A stretch of DNA of 64,000 nucleotides from Erpobdella octoculata (GCA_963978895.1 OZ022245.1:4514509-4578508); one strand, 5' to 3'; counted from the first letter of the stretch, positions 22,371-58,480 are shown. The notes: generated by a model from the sequence alone, not told the origin. Numbers and translations are program-made.

Positions 22371-22498
22371 GCATGTATGTATGTATGTATGTATGTATGT
22401 ATGTATGTATGTATGTATGTATGTGTGTGTGTATGTATGTATGTATGTATGTATGTATGTATGTATGTATGTATGTATGTATGTATGTATGTATGTAT
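22371..22498. repeat. (TATG)n microsatellite
   Basis: A nearly perfect tetranucleotide tract of about 125 bp, interrupted once by a short TG run near 22422. Repeated MYVC-type frames here are artefacts of the repeat. Confidence 0.95.
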
Positions 22499-22879
22499 TT
22501 GTGTGTGTGATATTGGACATGTATGTGTGACATACTTGTATGTGGAAGTGAAGTGTTTGTATATGAAATAAGTACTGGTATGTGAGATTATGTGAAGGTA
22601 GTGGTGCCCTACATGTGGTGTTGTTTAAAGCGGTATTTCCATAAATAATTATATATCTCTATATATTGGTATTTGTAACTGTTCAATGTTGTCATACATA
22701 GTGTATTGTCAGGCTGTCGTGCTTGCATGTGGGGTGGGTGGGTGTCTGTATGTATGTATGTGATCACACTTGTTTTTTTAGGGGGTTTTTCCACCCTGTG
22801 CACGCGTTTTAGACCCATCAATCATCGGGATCATTACTTTTATCTGCGACTGGCATCGCGTTCATAAGCATCTCCATCG

Positions 22880-23085
22880 TCGTCTTCCTCGTCTCCGTCA
22901 CGATCCCCGTCATCATCATCAGGACTCCCTTACGTAATCATCATCATCGTCGTCGTCGTCACCAGCATCATCATCGTCGTCGTCACCAGCATCATCATCA
23001 GGACTCCCTTACGTAATCATCATCATCGTCACCAGCATCATGATCGTCGTCGTCACCAGCATCATCATCATGATCGTCAGTCGCA
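22880..23085. repeat. ATC/GTC triplet repeat with a longer period
   Basis: Mixed ATC and GTC triplets include two copies of AGGACTCCCTTACGTAATC (22920 and 23000) and several of CACCAGCATCATCATC, indicating local duplication on top of the trinucleotide repeat. Confidence 0.8.
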
Positions 23086-23337
23086 AACTATATTATTGTT
23101 CCCAGCCGTGAGATTCATAGGATGTTTTGATACGATTTTGGGCCTGTTTGTTTGTTTGAGGCGACTTCTTCGCTCGATTGTTTTCGCTGGATGAGTGCTA
23201 GAGAAATGCATATAAGACAGAAATAGCGGTGAAAATGTGGAAAAGTTGTTTTGCACAAAATACATTTTTTTATGCGTTTCTTTTTCATGACTACTTAACA
23301 TGTTTGTAGGAAATCATTTTCGACGATGACGCCACTG

Positions 23338-23459
<122 letters not shown>

Positions 23460-23559
23460 TAAACAGCTTCAATTGAGAGGTGTTTATCAAATACCGACGT
23501 GAAATTACTCTGTAAACATCGTCAAGAGCTATCCCCATCATCTTCCTTTTCCTCCTCGT

Positions 23560-23765
23560 CATCATTATCATCATCATCATCATCATCATCATCGTCGTCG
23601 TCGTCGTCGTCGTTTTCCATCTTCTTAGTCATTTACATCGTCATCGCGCGAGGATGTTTGATAATTAATTGAAACGACAAGGACACGAGCTTATGAAGTC
23701 GTCATCGCTATTGTCATCATCATCGTCATCATCATCATCACAGTCATCATCATCATCATCACAGT
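23560..23765. repeat. ATC/GTC triplet repeats
   Basis: Runs of ATC then GTC at 23566-23612 and of ATC again at 23714-23765, which give open Ser-rich frames. There is no other evidence of coding. Confidence 0.75.
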
Positions 23766-24220
23766 CGTCAGCATCCGTATCATGCGGGCTTTTGGTTTCA
23801 TCTGATTGTCAGCTGACGTGGTCGTCCTGCCTCGAGAGTTTCGAAAAGTTCAAAGATCAAAGCACTGGGCAGAACGAAGTCATTCACCTGGAGACGCCTG
23901 ACGAAATTGGATAAAGAGCATATGATGGTTACATGCGTATGTATAAGTAGTGTAAGCCTGATAAGTGCATGCATGATTGGACATGCTGTACATTTAACAA
24001 CTGTCCGGCTACACGCGGTCTAATTGTACTGGACGATGATATGATTAATAATAATTATCATTTATGCACTCAACGCCATCGTCATTTTATAACAATTCAT
24101 TTCCTACAAGGTTCACAAACAATAGAGTCCGTTGGTTGTGTGACATAATCATAATCATGTGGGCGGATTATTCATTGCATACCACTATCCTATCGTCATC
24201 ATGCCCACATCATCATCATC

Positions 24221-24251
<31 letters not shown>

Positions 24252-24603
24252 GGGATGTAGCAGTTTGTTCAAAGAGATCTCCAGTTGATACCAAATTCTT
24301 CTCCAGATCCTGGCCATTTTGTTCTCAAATATCTATCTATATTTATATATATATGCACTCAAGTGGTTCAAATTTTATGCCAAAGGAAGGGAAAGAGAAT
24401 GAGATGGAGATCTATGGATTTTATGGCTGAATTTATATTCTCCTTGCTGAGTGACCGCAAGAGTTATGAGTTCATAGTTCATAGTATAAAATTACTATCT
24501 CCTGGTCATAGAAGCACAACTTGGAGTAACCGAAATTCAGTCATCCAGTGATTTCTATATTTCTATGTTTTTTTAGCTCTACACTCTCTTTTTTCACCTT
24601 TCT

Positions 24604-24605
24604 AA

Positions 24606-24701
<96 letters not shown>

Positions 24702-24708
24702 ATCTATA

Positions 24709-24758
<50 letters not shown>
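24604..24758. repeat. (TATC)n followed by (TGTC)n compound microsatellite
   Basis: About 100 bp of TATC repeats pass through a short mixed zone into about 48 bp of TGTC repeats. The adjoining tracts differ by one base per unit, as expected if one arose from the other. Confidence 0.95.
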
Positions 24759-24759
<1 letters not shown>

Positions 24760-25519
24760 TTGTCTCTTATCTGCGGTGGATGCAGGAGAAGGGTTAACGA
24801 ATAAAAGTTTGAGAGACAGTAGAGAATAGTTCAGAATAGAGACAGTGATCCAATTTTATGGTTACTCAGTGAGAGACAATGATTGTCCTGCTGGATCATT
24901 TGCTGTCATACATCACTAAATATGAGGAAGACCAGGCAGCGCAAAAAAGAGAGAGAGAGAGAGAGAGCTCAATCTTCATGCCTAGTAATGTTTTGTATCT
25001 GTTTTTGTTTTCAATTAATGTAATTCTTCTTCTCTTTCTTTCTCCTCCCCTCACTTCTCTTCGTCTTACTTCATCTTCTCGCTCCTTCCATTTCCGATAG
25101 TAGGTAGTTTTTTTTACATATTTTTTTACATATTTATCTTTTTCCATCCTCTATATCTTAATCATTTTCTAAATATATATATCACTCTCTCTTTCTTTTT
25201 CTTTCTCACCCGCTCTCTCTCTCTCTTTTTTCCTCTCGTTCTCTCTCTTTCTCTCACTCACACACAAACTAGCTCTCTACATATCGGCTCTACACAAAGA
25301 TATAACATACAAATATGCCTCTGAATCACTTCCATATTTAATCACTGCACAGGATTGACCTATCGATTTTTTGATTATTTGAACTTTTTAGCTTTCTTAT
25401 TTGTTCAATTGCGTTTAATGGTTTAAAGGAAAGCAACAACTTGAAGAGAGAAAGAGAAATCCATTACAAGAATATTCCTCATTTTTATGTTAATTTTCAA
25501 TTTATAAACTCTTTCCATC

Positions 25520-25520
<1 letters not shown>

Positions 25521-25599
<79 letters not shown>
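25521..25599. repeat. (CT)n microsatellite
   Basis: About 78 bp of perfect CT repeats; imperfect CT-rich DNA also lies at 25185-25260. Confidence 0.95.
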
Positions 25600-25603
<4 letters not shown>

Positions 25604-26156
25604 CTCCATATCTTCTCCTTCCTTGCTCCACATTTCTGCTTTTTTCTACTCCACATTTCTGCTGTTTTCTACTCCACATTTTTACATCCCTTACATCGCT
25701 GGCTAGAGAGAATATTTGAGCTGATTCCACGAGAGAACGTTGAAGACAAGATTGAAAGAAATGAATTTACGCGATTGAAACAAATAACGAAAACTGCATT
25801 AAAATAACTTTATTATAAGATCCAGCAGCTCTGCTGCATGTTTGCTGCCATTGCTGCAGGTAGCGTTGCTGCTGCTATAGCGTGTACGTTTATTTACTGC
25901 TTATTATCTGTATTAACTAATAAGCTGATGTACTACAAGCTAGCACTTCTACCTCAGCTGTTACCTCTGACGTCACACGTTCTACTCTTCAAGCACTCAA
26001 AGTAAAAGGTTCAAAGGTCGTAACCTTTTACCTCGTTCAAGATGAAATTTAAAAAGTTGAACGCTGATGGGTGTGATGACCTAAAACAATATCGGAGATT
26101 GCAAACAAGATTTCCTGTTTTTTCAATTTATCCACCTTTGCATCTCTAAAAATATA

Positions 26157-26336
26157 TATGTCTGTATGTATGTATGTCTGTATGTATGTATGTATGTATG
26201 TATGTATGTATGTATGTATGTATGTATGTATGTATGTATGTATGCATGTATGTATGTATGTATTTATGTATGTATGTATGTATGTATGTATGTATGTATG
26301 TATGTATGTATGTATGTATGTATGTATGTATGTATA
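26157..26336. repeat. (TATG)n microsatellite
   Basis: About 180 bp of TATG with rare single-base changes. It is the same motif as at 22371. Confidence 0.95.
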
Positions 26337-26640
26337 TGTGTGTGTGCTTGAAGCTTAATATGATGACCTACAAAGAAAACTATTAGCAAGACTTTATAGC
26401 GATGCAGTGCAATGCGTTCCAGGTTTTTCTTCCAGACATAACTGGAACACACACACACATCCATCCATCCAAGCCATCCATCCGTCTACCAACCCTGTGA
26501 ACTCAATTCTTCTTGAGATCCACCGTGTTATATAACTCGCCAATAAGTCTATGCTTTCGGTAATTAGTAATTGGCAATTGGGAACTGTCGTTAGTGCCAG
26601 TATGGAAGTTTGAGACAGTTACATCTTGTCCGAGGCTGAT

Positions 26641-26670
26641 CTCGAGACAATGATCGAGGCCTGTCTCGAG
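26641..26670. other. Perfect 9-bp inverted repeat
   Basis: CTCGAGACA and TGTCTCGAG form a perfect stem around a 12-base loop. It lies in intergenic DNA with no neighbouring gene. Confidence 0.6.
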
Positions 26671-27181
26671 GAGCAGTGACCACCCCCCGTGCTTGCACCA
26701 TGTATCTTTATTACAATTATCATCTTCGTCATTATTATTATCATTAATTTTTTTAAATATTCATTTGTAAGATTTTTACCTTAAATATTATTTTATTGCC
26801 TTTTAATTGTGCTCTTATTTTCCACTCTTTGTGTATACGTACGTGGGGCTTGAATGAGTCACGTTTTTGTACAGCTCCATTCACATATAAAGAGTAATAT
26901 AGAGTAATAGAGTTGGCCTGTAAGCGCGTATATTATTTATTGCAGAGGTTTAATATTAATATCATTCTAATTGGTCTTAATTTATCCCTTAACCACATCA
27001 TTATTTTAGCAGAAGATGAAGGTCATTTATTTCAGTTAATAATTTAGTTATAAATTTTTCTTGAAATTATTTCTTAATTGGGAAGTTAAAAAAAAAGTTA
27101 TCTTCGAGTTCTCAGTTTTTAGTTTTAGTTAGCAGAAATATTCTATACTTGATAACTTTGCTGCTGCTTCTGCTGCTGCTG

Positions 27182-27222
<41 letters not shown>

Positions 27223-28000
27223 GCTACTGCTACTGCTACTACTACTACAACTAAAGCGACTGCAAAACAAGGTAGAGAAACATGTCTGAAGTGTTATCTC
27301 TGCTTTAAAATCACTGTTTCTTTTACTACAGGGGTAACTTTTCGGAGCTGTTCAAGATATGAAAGAAAGACTAAATAGAATTACAATCTTTATATCCTTG
27401 AAGTCGCTTATCTCGCCAGTGTTGACTCCCAGTTCATTTCATTTAAAAGATAATTTATTGAAATTCTTGCAGTTTTAAAGTTTTAACGAAGAAAAAGATT
27501 ATTTTTAACTTTAATTGGAGTTCAGATTTAGCCATATGGAGAAAAAGTTTAGCTGCCTGTCACGAAAGATAATTTATTACGGCCACTAATTACCGTCTCA
27601 TGTCTGTGATGATTTTTGACTTCTGAAACTTTTAACGACCGCCAAGCAGAAGTTATTGAAAGAAGATTTGTTTACGTTTTATTTGAAAGATTGATGTCAA
27701 TAGAAAACGTTGTATCAAAGAAGGACAATTCTTGACAGCTTCGAAAATTCAATCTTTTCATATTTGCGGTATTTTATCAAATCACAGTCAAAGTTCTGAG
27801 TTATATGTTGATCTAAGTTGAGTTATCTATTGATCGAATATCTTCCAGGTTTCTGAACTGGAATTTTGTTCTTTTATTTTTTTATGGATGTTTTGTTTTA
27901 TCGGATTTGTTTACTGGATTACATCAGTCAGTCGAGTGAAAAGAATTTCCATGAATCGATGAAAGTCCTGTTGTGATTAATCAGGACCCTCGTCAAATCT
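26671..28000. other. Intergenic DNA upstream of kindlin
   Basis: AT-rich sequence with a (CTA)n triplet tract at about 27165-27247. Non-coding 5' exons or the promoter of the kindlin gene may lie here, but I cannot place them. Confidence 0.5.
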
Positions 28001-28017
28001 TTATCGCCAGGGAAACC

Positions 28018-28215
28018 CATGACAACCTAGGACACCCACAACATCACCTAGGACACCCACAACATCACATAGGGCACCTACAATATCACCTAGGGCACCT
28101 ACAACATCACCAAGGACACTCACAACATCACCAAGAACACCTACAACATCACCAAGGACACCTACAATATCACCTAGGACACCCAAAATATCACCTAGGG
28201 CACCTACGACACTTC
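28018..28215. repeat. 21-bp minisatellite just upstream of the kindlin start exon
   Basis: About nine copies of a 21 bp unit such as ACATCACCTAGGACACCTAC. Because 21 is a multiple of three, frames stay open on both strands: one + frame reads as repeats of GHLQHHL and another as TTSPRTP. Neither frame has an ATG, and the second is out of frame with kindlin, so I treat it as non-coding DNA or 5' UTR. Confidence 0.85.
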
Positions 28216-28323
28216 CAGTCCCAGTCAATACTTCCTCCATCTCACAATTTTCCACATCCATCAAAATAAACACTACTACACACTTAAAACAACAGATTAC
28301 TCTTTACAAGCTTTTTCAGTCAC

Positions 28324-51284
<22,961 letters not shown>

Positions 51285-51849
51285 AGATTAATTTGCCGCT
51301 GGATACACGTCGTGGAGATTGGAGTGAAACAGTCATGCGCCATCCGATGACGGTGATGATGAAATGATGAGTACAGAATGCTTCTCAGAGGATCTTACAA
51401 ATTATCCATATATGATTCCATTGAATTTCTATTCAGGAAGATACTTGAGATGGATTGATAAATATTAAATAAGATACTTACTACTAAATGTATGTCGTAT
51501 GAATATTCATAATAGCATGTAAGGTGATGTAATTCTATGGTAATTATAATAATTAACATAATGTTTATATAAAGATAGATTTTGGATTGGTTGATATTAT
51601 TATTGCTAATATAAATATATGCTTAAGAGTAAATGATTATGAGCAAAACGAGTCTTTTCAGCTGTGTTTAACTTATTTAATTTTGCATCTTCGTCTTTTT
51701 TCATCGAATTTACTGTGCTCTATTTAACTTTGTTTCTCTTTAGAGATGATATCGCTTTTGCTGTATCTGTATCGACATTTACAGACTGTTACTGTCTCTC
51801 CTTCACATTACTAAATGAATTGAACTTATTTTAAGATATCATAGATTAA

Positions 51850-52050
51850 GATAACTCAAAACAAGATATCACATACTAAGATACAACTCAATACAAGATA
51901 TCCTACATACTAAGATACAGCTCAATACAAGATATCATATACTAAGATACAACTCAATACAAGATATCATATACTAAGATACAACTCAATACAAGATATC
52001 ATATACTAAGATACAACTCAATACAAGATATCATACATTAAAATACAGAA
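51850..52050. repeat. 32-bp tandem repeat, about six copies
   Basis: Units containing AAGATATCATATACTAAGAT start 32 bp apart (51929, 51961, 51993), with more diverged copies on the 5' side. Confidence 0.92.
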
Positions 52051-52555
52051 TATTATGAGATATTGTAATTTTAATAGACAGATTGTTTTCATCTGCTCCC
52101 TTTCTTATTTGTTTCAATATTTTTCTCAATTTTAGAACTTTTAAAGATTTTTTTTAAATTTTTGCAAAAAACGAAACATTTTTTAATAATTCTTAAAGAT
52201 TGAAATTACATAAATGTGATTCATTCACTTATTTAAAATTTATTTTAAAGCTGGAGACTTCAATACTGTGGTCAGATGACGTGTTGATATATTTGTTGTC
52301 TGTTACTTCATATTTTTGTTCTGTATCTCTTTATATCATCTTAACTAGTTTCTTTTTATATCATTGTAAATAATTTTTTTTACAATAATTAAACTAGTTT
52401 CTCTTCATATTTCTTTATTGATCAACATTTTATCGAGTAATCTTTTATTATTTTTCATCTACATGTTAGAAAATCTTTAACTTTTTATGTGTGCATCCAA
52501 TGAGGAACTATCATGCTGTGGATAACTTTTGTGAATATCATTTCATCTATGCAGG

Positions 52556-52556
<1 letters not shown>

Positions 52557-52650
<94 letters not shown>
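52557..52650. repeat. (CA)n-(TA)n compound microsatellite
   Basis: About 64 bp of CA followed by about 29 bp of TA, in one unbroken tract. Confidence 0.97.
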
Positions 52651-52652
<2 letters not shown>

Positions 52653-53911
52653 TCTTGTGTGCTCTCTAAATCAAATTTTATATCAATGCCCAAAATTTCA
52701 ATTAGCAAATGAAATACATTCTTTAATGCATTGTGATAATTTCCAAAAACCGTATAATAATAATATTTAAAAAATTTATTATTCACCAAGATGATTAACC
52801 ACTGACAGTAATCATGCATGGATTTTGACTTCAAATCAGTAAATCCACTTGTAACAATAGTGAAAGAAATAATTAATTAGACGGTCTTCTTGAATTGAAA
52901 ACTTTTCGTTGGAATATTTATTTTCTGCCCTTTTCACTTTGTTATCTTGACCATGCCACGTTCACAAAAAACTGGAAGACTTGATAAATGTCCAAGCAAT
53001 CGGCAACCGCCTTAAGTGGTTGCAAAATTTTTCTTTTTTTGTTGAAATTTTTGCGGTCAGTTGTTGCTCTATCGTCCAGTTTAATCTTGCTGTTTGTCAT
53101 TTCCTGGTCGTTTCAATTCGTCCGTCACACTTGGATTTATTTTACTGTGTTACTGAGTTCTTTTTTTATATACGTATATATTATTTTTTAAACACAACAG
53201 GAGATGGATTATTTATGTCTTTGGTTCGATCATTTTTAGTAATCTTTGGTCATGTGTTTCTATTCCTGCGATCATGATTATACGATTTTTTTAAATAATA
53301 TTATCATTGCTGGATAGTTTTTTTAAGTCATCGATTTTGATTATTTGTTTTATTTCGTCACCGTAGGCTGCAGCTGAATCGTAGTCGAGCAGACGATTAT
53401 TTTCATACCAGCAGAAATGCTTTTTATGTAATCTCAATCACGTTCAAAGCCAGCACATCTGCTACAAAAACGTTGTAATTTTACCCGTTCAAATACAAAC
53501 AGAGAGACGTTGTTGCTATCAGTAAACAGGCCACTATGTTGTTTAACCTTAGTGTCTTATACGTGTGGGCAAATTTTTTGCCACCATATCAGTTCATTAC
53601 ATGAGTTGTAGATGAGATGGACTTTCTCTATTATTCGATGGTTTTTTTTTTCTGTTCGCATCCTGGAACTTTACGCTTTCAATCGCGGTGTTTCGACTCC
53701 GGGGCGGTCACGCTACGTCCCAATTTACTGGTTTGCGTGTTTTTCTCTTTGTTTTAAATTATTTTGTGCTCGAGTTGATATAATAATAAAAAAATTGTTC
53801 AGACAACTCGCAAATGGTCATCTGCTATTTCACCTACTACAGAAATATATCTTTAAAGTAATTGTCAATAATAAAGCATTAAAGTATTTCGTTTGAGATA
53901 TTAAATTTTAA

Positions 53912-54020
53912 TAGGTACGTACATACAGTTGCATTCTTAAATGTTAATAGTTAATAGGTATGTACATACAGTTGCATTCTTAAATTTTAATAGGTATGTA
54001 CATACAGTTGAATCCTTAAT
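53912..54020. repeat. About 45-bp repeat, three copies
   Basis: TAATAGGTATGTACATACAG with TTGCATTCTTAA occurs three times with small changes. Confidence 0.85.
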
Positions 54021-55477
54021 TAGGTAGTTATCTTGAGCATTTCAGAATACAAAATAGAAATGGTAACTGGCTCTGCTCACACCTGTCAACTATGGTATGC
54101 CCCACAACACATTTGAAAAATTAATTTTTGCAGCAGGTGGCCACCTAAAAATGTGGTCAAAATTTCTTCCCGCACCTGCACAATCACCTCAGCCGATTTG
54201 ATGTTTAATGTAACTAATCGGCTCAAGTTATGTTATCATATACAGATCAATAAAATCTGTATAATTATAGAAAACCTCTACAAATATTGACATGCTTTTG
54301 CATATCCAACAGCCTGTGGAAGAAATTCCATCATTAGCTCATCATCTCACTATTCACAGTGACAGAAAACATATAAAATTTACAATTCTACTCTAGCATG
54401 GCTTCAAAAAATTAATGCCCATCTTGCAGTCTTGTTAAAATTATAAATAAACTGATTGAACAACAAGACGGAGCTTACCAAATGATTTCTGATAACACAG
54501 CTATCTATATATCTTGTATACATATACATTACATGAGCCCAAGATTAAAATATGGAAGATGGTGGTAAACATGATGAAACCATGACTGCCTCACAATGTT
54601 TGACAGATGTACCTTTCATACATTGGCACTAAATTACAGTATTGCAGTAATTATTACAGTATTACAGTATTGCAGGGGCCGATTTTTCAAGGCCCGGTCC
54701 TTTCTTGTAAGCCTAAAATCCGTATACTTGGCACAAAAATCTCGGCCCAGTCCGATTTCACACTCGACCAAGCCTGTTTGAAAGCCCTAAACTCAAGCAA
54801 TTTATAACTGTTCATCACGTTTGATCAAATTTCAATTACTTTAATGCCCCCTTAATAAAGATGACCACTGGTCAAACGACTCTATGATCACGTACGTCCT
54901 TATAACCTCACTCATAAGATCATATATCATCAACTAGAAATCACTAGAAAACAACAAGCAAGAAAACGATGAATTATTAATCTTGTTTGTTATTCATGTG
55001 CTAAAAATTCTGTCATCATAATTCTTTAAACGAGGATTTAATTTAAAAGACAGAAATATCACCAGACGCAACGACGCCCCTAGTTTGCCGGCTGTCAATA
55101 AATTCAACAACAAATCGCAAGAAAAATAACCATTCTTCACTGTTCGTGTTCGCCACGAGCTGTCCCTAGCTTATGAATATTCTAATCCGAAAGGCACTGG
55201 TCCTCTTCTACTCTCGATGACTGCAAACTGTGCTGATGTGGATGGCAGAAGTTTTGTTAATTCACGTACGTTCCGACGTTCACACGTACGCTCCGCTCGT
55301 GAAACAAACAAATCGCGACAAGAAATGAAAAAAAAACATGGAGAAATGTGTATCGTTTCAACTGAATGTCTCGTATATGTACATTTTACAGAAGACAAGA
55401 GTGAGATGGTTAAATATTCGGAAAACTTGGCTTTTGAAATAAAATTTGTGTTTGTGTGTGTGTGTGTGTGGCAGAAA

Positions 55478-55500
55478 GACTGAGAGAGAAAGAGCAAGAG

Positions 55501-55537
<37 letters not shown>

Positions 55538-55560
55538 AAGAGAGAGAGAGAGAGAAAAGA
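55478..55560. repeat. GA-rich tract in the p66 3' flank
   Basis: GAGA/GAAA repeats lie 60 to 140 bp beyond the p66 stop codon, so probably in its 3' UTR. On the p66 strand this is a CT-rich tract. Confidence 0.85.
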
Positions 55561-55618
55561 GAGAAGGGGAGGGGGAGAGAAAGAAATAAGTAAAAAGAAA
55601 AAATCAAAAGAGAAAAGC

Positions 55619-57722
55619 TCAAGGCCTGCCGTAAGGTGTGTGTCGAACATTCTGCCTGACGGATGTCCTATCTTTAGGTGTGGATGACAACAACGATGAT
55701 GACTGGTCTGACCTGTTAGCCATCTGTTTAAACATGTCCATTTTCTCGTTGTACATCATCAGCCTTTCAAGATCCAGAGGAGGCTGCTGGAAAACAGACG
55801 ACAGAAGACTTTTAGAAACGCTCTGTTGTTGCCTGGCTGGTTTCTGTTGGAGTTGCTTCTGCAGGATTTGTTGCTTCTGCTGCAGAAACTGCTGGGCAGC
55901 AGCCGCTGATGCCGGTGAAGAATTTGTGTGGTGGTTGGAGGAGGACTGTCTGGAAGATGAAGACGCCCCCTGTGGCGACGGCCCCGGGACTGGTGAATTC
56001 CTTGCTGGGGCAGTCCTGAAAGAAGTTGTCGACGACGACGACGAGGATACCGGCAAGATCATGGCATCAATCTGCTGCTTCGTCTGCTTGAGCTCTGCTG
56101 CTATCGTTTTCTCAACCTCTTGGTCTTGTTGAGCTGCCTTTGTGAAGGCACTGTTCAGTCTCTCTTCTTGGTGCTTCAGGGCCAGTCGCTTTTTCTCGGA
56201 TCGAAAGCAGGCTTCGCACCAGAACGTTTTAGCCTTCGACCTGTCCACTTTTTCTGTCCATTTTGGAGTGAAATCTGTTGAACATTTGCAACAGCAACGT
56301 GGCGCTCCTGAAACTAGAGTTGGTTTTTGAGGTTCTTGAATTTCAGATGTATCACTCGAGTCTGTCTTGCTCGCCGTCTCGGTCGATATGAGCCGCTCGA
56401 CTGCCTGCTCTAATCCAAGAAGAGACAGAAATTGCAAGCAGGTTGGGTTAGGAACAAAAGACGTGTCATAGGGATTCGAGCGAGGACCAGGCGTCTGAAG
56501 TAGCTCTCGCTCGAGATTTTTTTGAACCATCAGCTTAGCAGCAGCCAATCTCCTCGCTGCATTTTGCTCAAACAAGGCTATAGCAGCTTGCTGTTCCTGC
56601 TGAATCAGCTTCCTTTGCTGTTCTTGCAGCTGTAGTTGAGCACTTTGTTGGGGCGTGCCTCCTCCGTTGACCTGATAGGCTGATGACTGCTGGTGGTACC
56701 TCGTAGCAGAAGTGACGACACTGCTGGAGGTAGTCCGACTGGAAGCGTGCGAGGAATGCTGAGATACATTGCCAGTTTTGGTGTTTGCCAAGGCCCCGTA
56801 TTTCTGCTGATGTTGAGACTGATTAAGAGCTCCTTTTTTATTTGAGACGGCTCCGTTCTGTATCTTTGTTGACTGATGCTTGCCCAGTGCCTGTTCGACA
56901 GCAGCAGGATATTGACTCGGGTGTTGACCTTGAACGCTGCCGTTCAATTTCTGATCCTTTTGTTGACTGAGTCTCAGTTTCTGCAGCAGGATGAGGTTCG
57001 CTTCTTCGTTTCGTAACTCCGCCTGTAAAGTTTTTATGTATTTGTTCAGCTCCTCCTGTGTAGTAATGTTTTCACATGGGTTGTCTGTGTCTTCTTCTTT
57101 GTCGGGCTCACGTCGGCAGCTGAGATCCACCGGCGTGTCATCATCGTCTCCGGTCAGGTCAACTGCTACGATAGGCGACTGATCCGGTGGCAAGATACTG
57201 AAAATGTAGAATAGTTGACTTTCAGAACAATATTTTCATTAGAGACAAGCCAGAATACAGATCATACTATTTTTTAAAATAAGACATTCAACTAAGTGAC
57301 AGTCTTAAAAAAAAAAGCTCAACGATAAAAACAGGCACTGGTTCATATAACAATGTCGTACTTAAATATGTCAGCATATTTAAAATGTGAACAGCTATAA
57401 AGCATCTCCTATGGAGCTGTGTAGTTATCATCTTCGACATGTTCGAATAAATAGAACAATTTTATAGCTAATTAAGGACGACACGGGCTATCGACAAAAA
57501 TTAGGACATACCCTAGCTCTCGATATACGGGGCGTACACCTGCAGCAACCAGGTGGAAGTCATCCGTATCTCTAATTTAGGGATTTTTTTTTCAATTTTA
57601 AATATGTGGACTTGAGGAAACGTCAGAAATTCAATACTGTATGTTAAAACTCCATCAAATAGATTTAATATCAAATTTTACTCTCACCTGGAAACATTTC
57701 TGGTTTTCAAATTTAAAGCCAT
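55619..57722 (-). CDS. GATAD2: p66/GATAD2 subunit of the NuRD repressor complex
   Basis: Nuclear scaffold linking MBD2/3 to CHD4 in the NuRD chromatin-remodelling and deacetylase complex. Two coding exons: 57688-57722 (ATG at 57722-57720, donor CAG|GTGAGA) and 55619-57197 (acceptor TTTTCAG). Together they give 1614 nt, 537 residues. From the N-terminus: an acidic piece VAVDLTGDDDD like SPDVIVLSDNE of vertebrate p66; CR1 (residues about 57-91, ELNKYIKTLQAELRNEEANL), the helix that forms a coiled coil with MBD2/3; long Gln/Ser-rich stretches; and CR2, a GATA zinc finger with Cys 314, 317, 339 and 342 (TDFTPKW between), followed by the basic helix KKRLALKHQEERLNSAFTK. The large exon would seem to start at a TTG, but the splice join shows that this codes for Leu 14. 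Confidence 0.93.
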
Positions 57723-57741
57723 GCTTTTTCGTTGTAAAAAT
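57688..57741 (-). CDS. GATAD2: p66 first coding exon
   Basis: A 54 bp exon between an acceptor (TTTCCTGCAG, ending at 57742) and a donor at 57687. Nineteen bases of 5' UTR precede the ATG, which gives MALNLKTRNVSS and joins in phase (AG|T, Ser) to the large exon. A further non-coding exon upstream is implied by the acceptor. Support is splice sites and phase only. Confidence 0.6.
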
Positions 57742-57769
57742 CTGCAGGAAAAAAATGTGATGTTTTTTT

Positions 57770-58480
57770 TTAAGTGATTATACGATAATTTAGCAAATCC
57801 ATCGAAGCTTGGAATCTATAAAAAGTGCAGATCTCCAGTACTACGCCCAACGTCTCTGACGGCGTCAAAACTTTCCAACGAGCAAACAAACTTAAAATCT
57901 GCTGCAAACAAAGTCTCGAATCTAAGGATAATAAGTGAAAACCGCTTGTAAACATTATCAATTCACAAGGACCTTCCTAACCCCACGCGTGGACCGGTCC
58001 GCGGTACCTCCGAGCGAGTCCCGAACGAAGGTTCAGTCAAAGTGTCCGCTTAAAATTTTAAAAATTGATAAACATGAGCCTAGCAAAAGCCGATTTAATT
58101 ACCATGAAATATTTTCCCGAACTTATTAATTCCAATTTGACGCTTAGTAAGGAAAAGAAAAACAATCGGAAACGGCCCGGATCTACAACTATTAGCGAGG
58201 CTTGACTGGCGTCACAATTTCGCGTCACGATAAGATTTAATAGATTTTCAAGGTTTGTGGAAAAACTATTTTATATTTTTAAACCACAAACCTACAGAAA
58301 AACTCTGAATGGCAAAACTTTTTTTAATTTTTTACAAGAAACAACATCAACTCAACCCCTGAAAGGTTCAACCTCGACCGCTCCGTTTGACGTTTAATCA
58401 CGCACCCACACCGACGCAGTAACAAGCGTTAACACGGACCACGTCCATGCGGATTATTCGGGTTGGCTTACTAATTAAGT
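57770..58480 (-). promoter_or_regulatory. Probable p66 5' UTR exon and promoter region
   Basis: Two patches richer in CG dinucleotides (about 57970-58035 and 58370-58455) lie upstream of the p66 coding exons in otherwise AT-rich DNA. Because the first coding exon has an acceptor, a leader exon must lie on this side. I cannot fix its ends. Confidence 0.35.

Larger units (their letters stand above)
51285..55170. other. Intergenic DNA between kindlin and p66
   Basis: Begins with the kindlin 3' UTR; no strong AATAAA is close to the stop. It contains a 32-bp repeat (51850-52050), an AC/TA compound microsatellite (52557-52650) and a short 40-bp repeat at about 53912-54015. No gene is supported. 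Confidence 0.6.

Noticed and set aside
27973..28269. His-rich 98-codon frame before kindlin as a gene
   Set aside because: It has no ATG (begins at GTG) and consists of a 21-bp tandem repeat.
52981..53277. 98-codon hydrophobic frame as a membrane protein
   Set aside because: T-rich DNA gives Phe/Leu-rich frames by chance; it does not start well and has no recognisable domain.
57191..57193. TTG as the p66 start codon
   Set aside because: A splice acceptor lies just upstream and an ATG exon at 57720-57722 joins in phase; the TTG encodes Leu 14.
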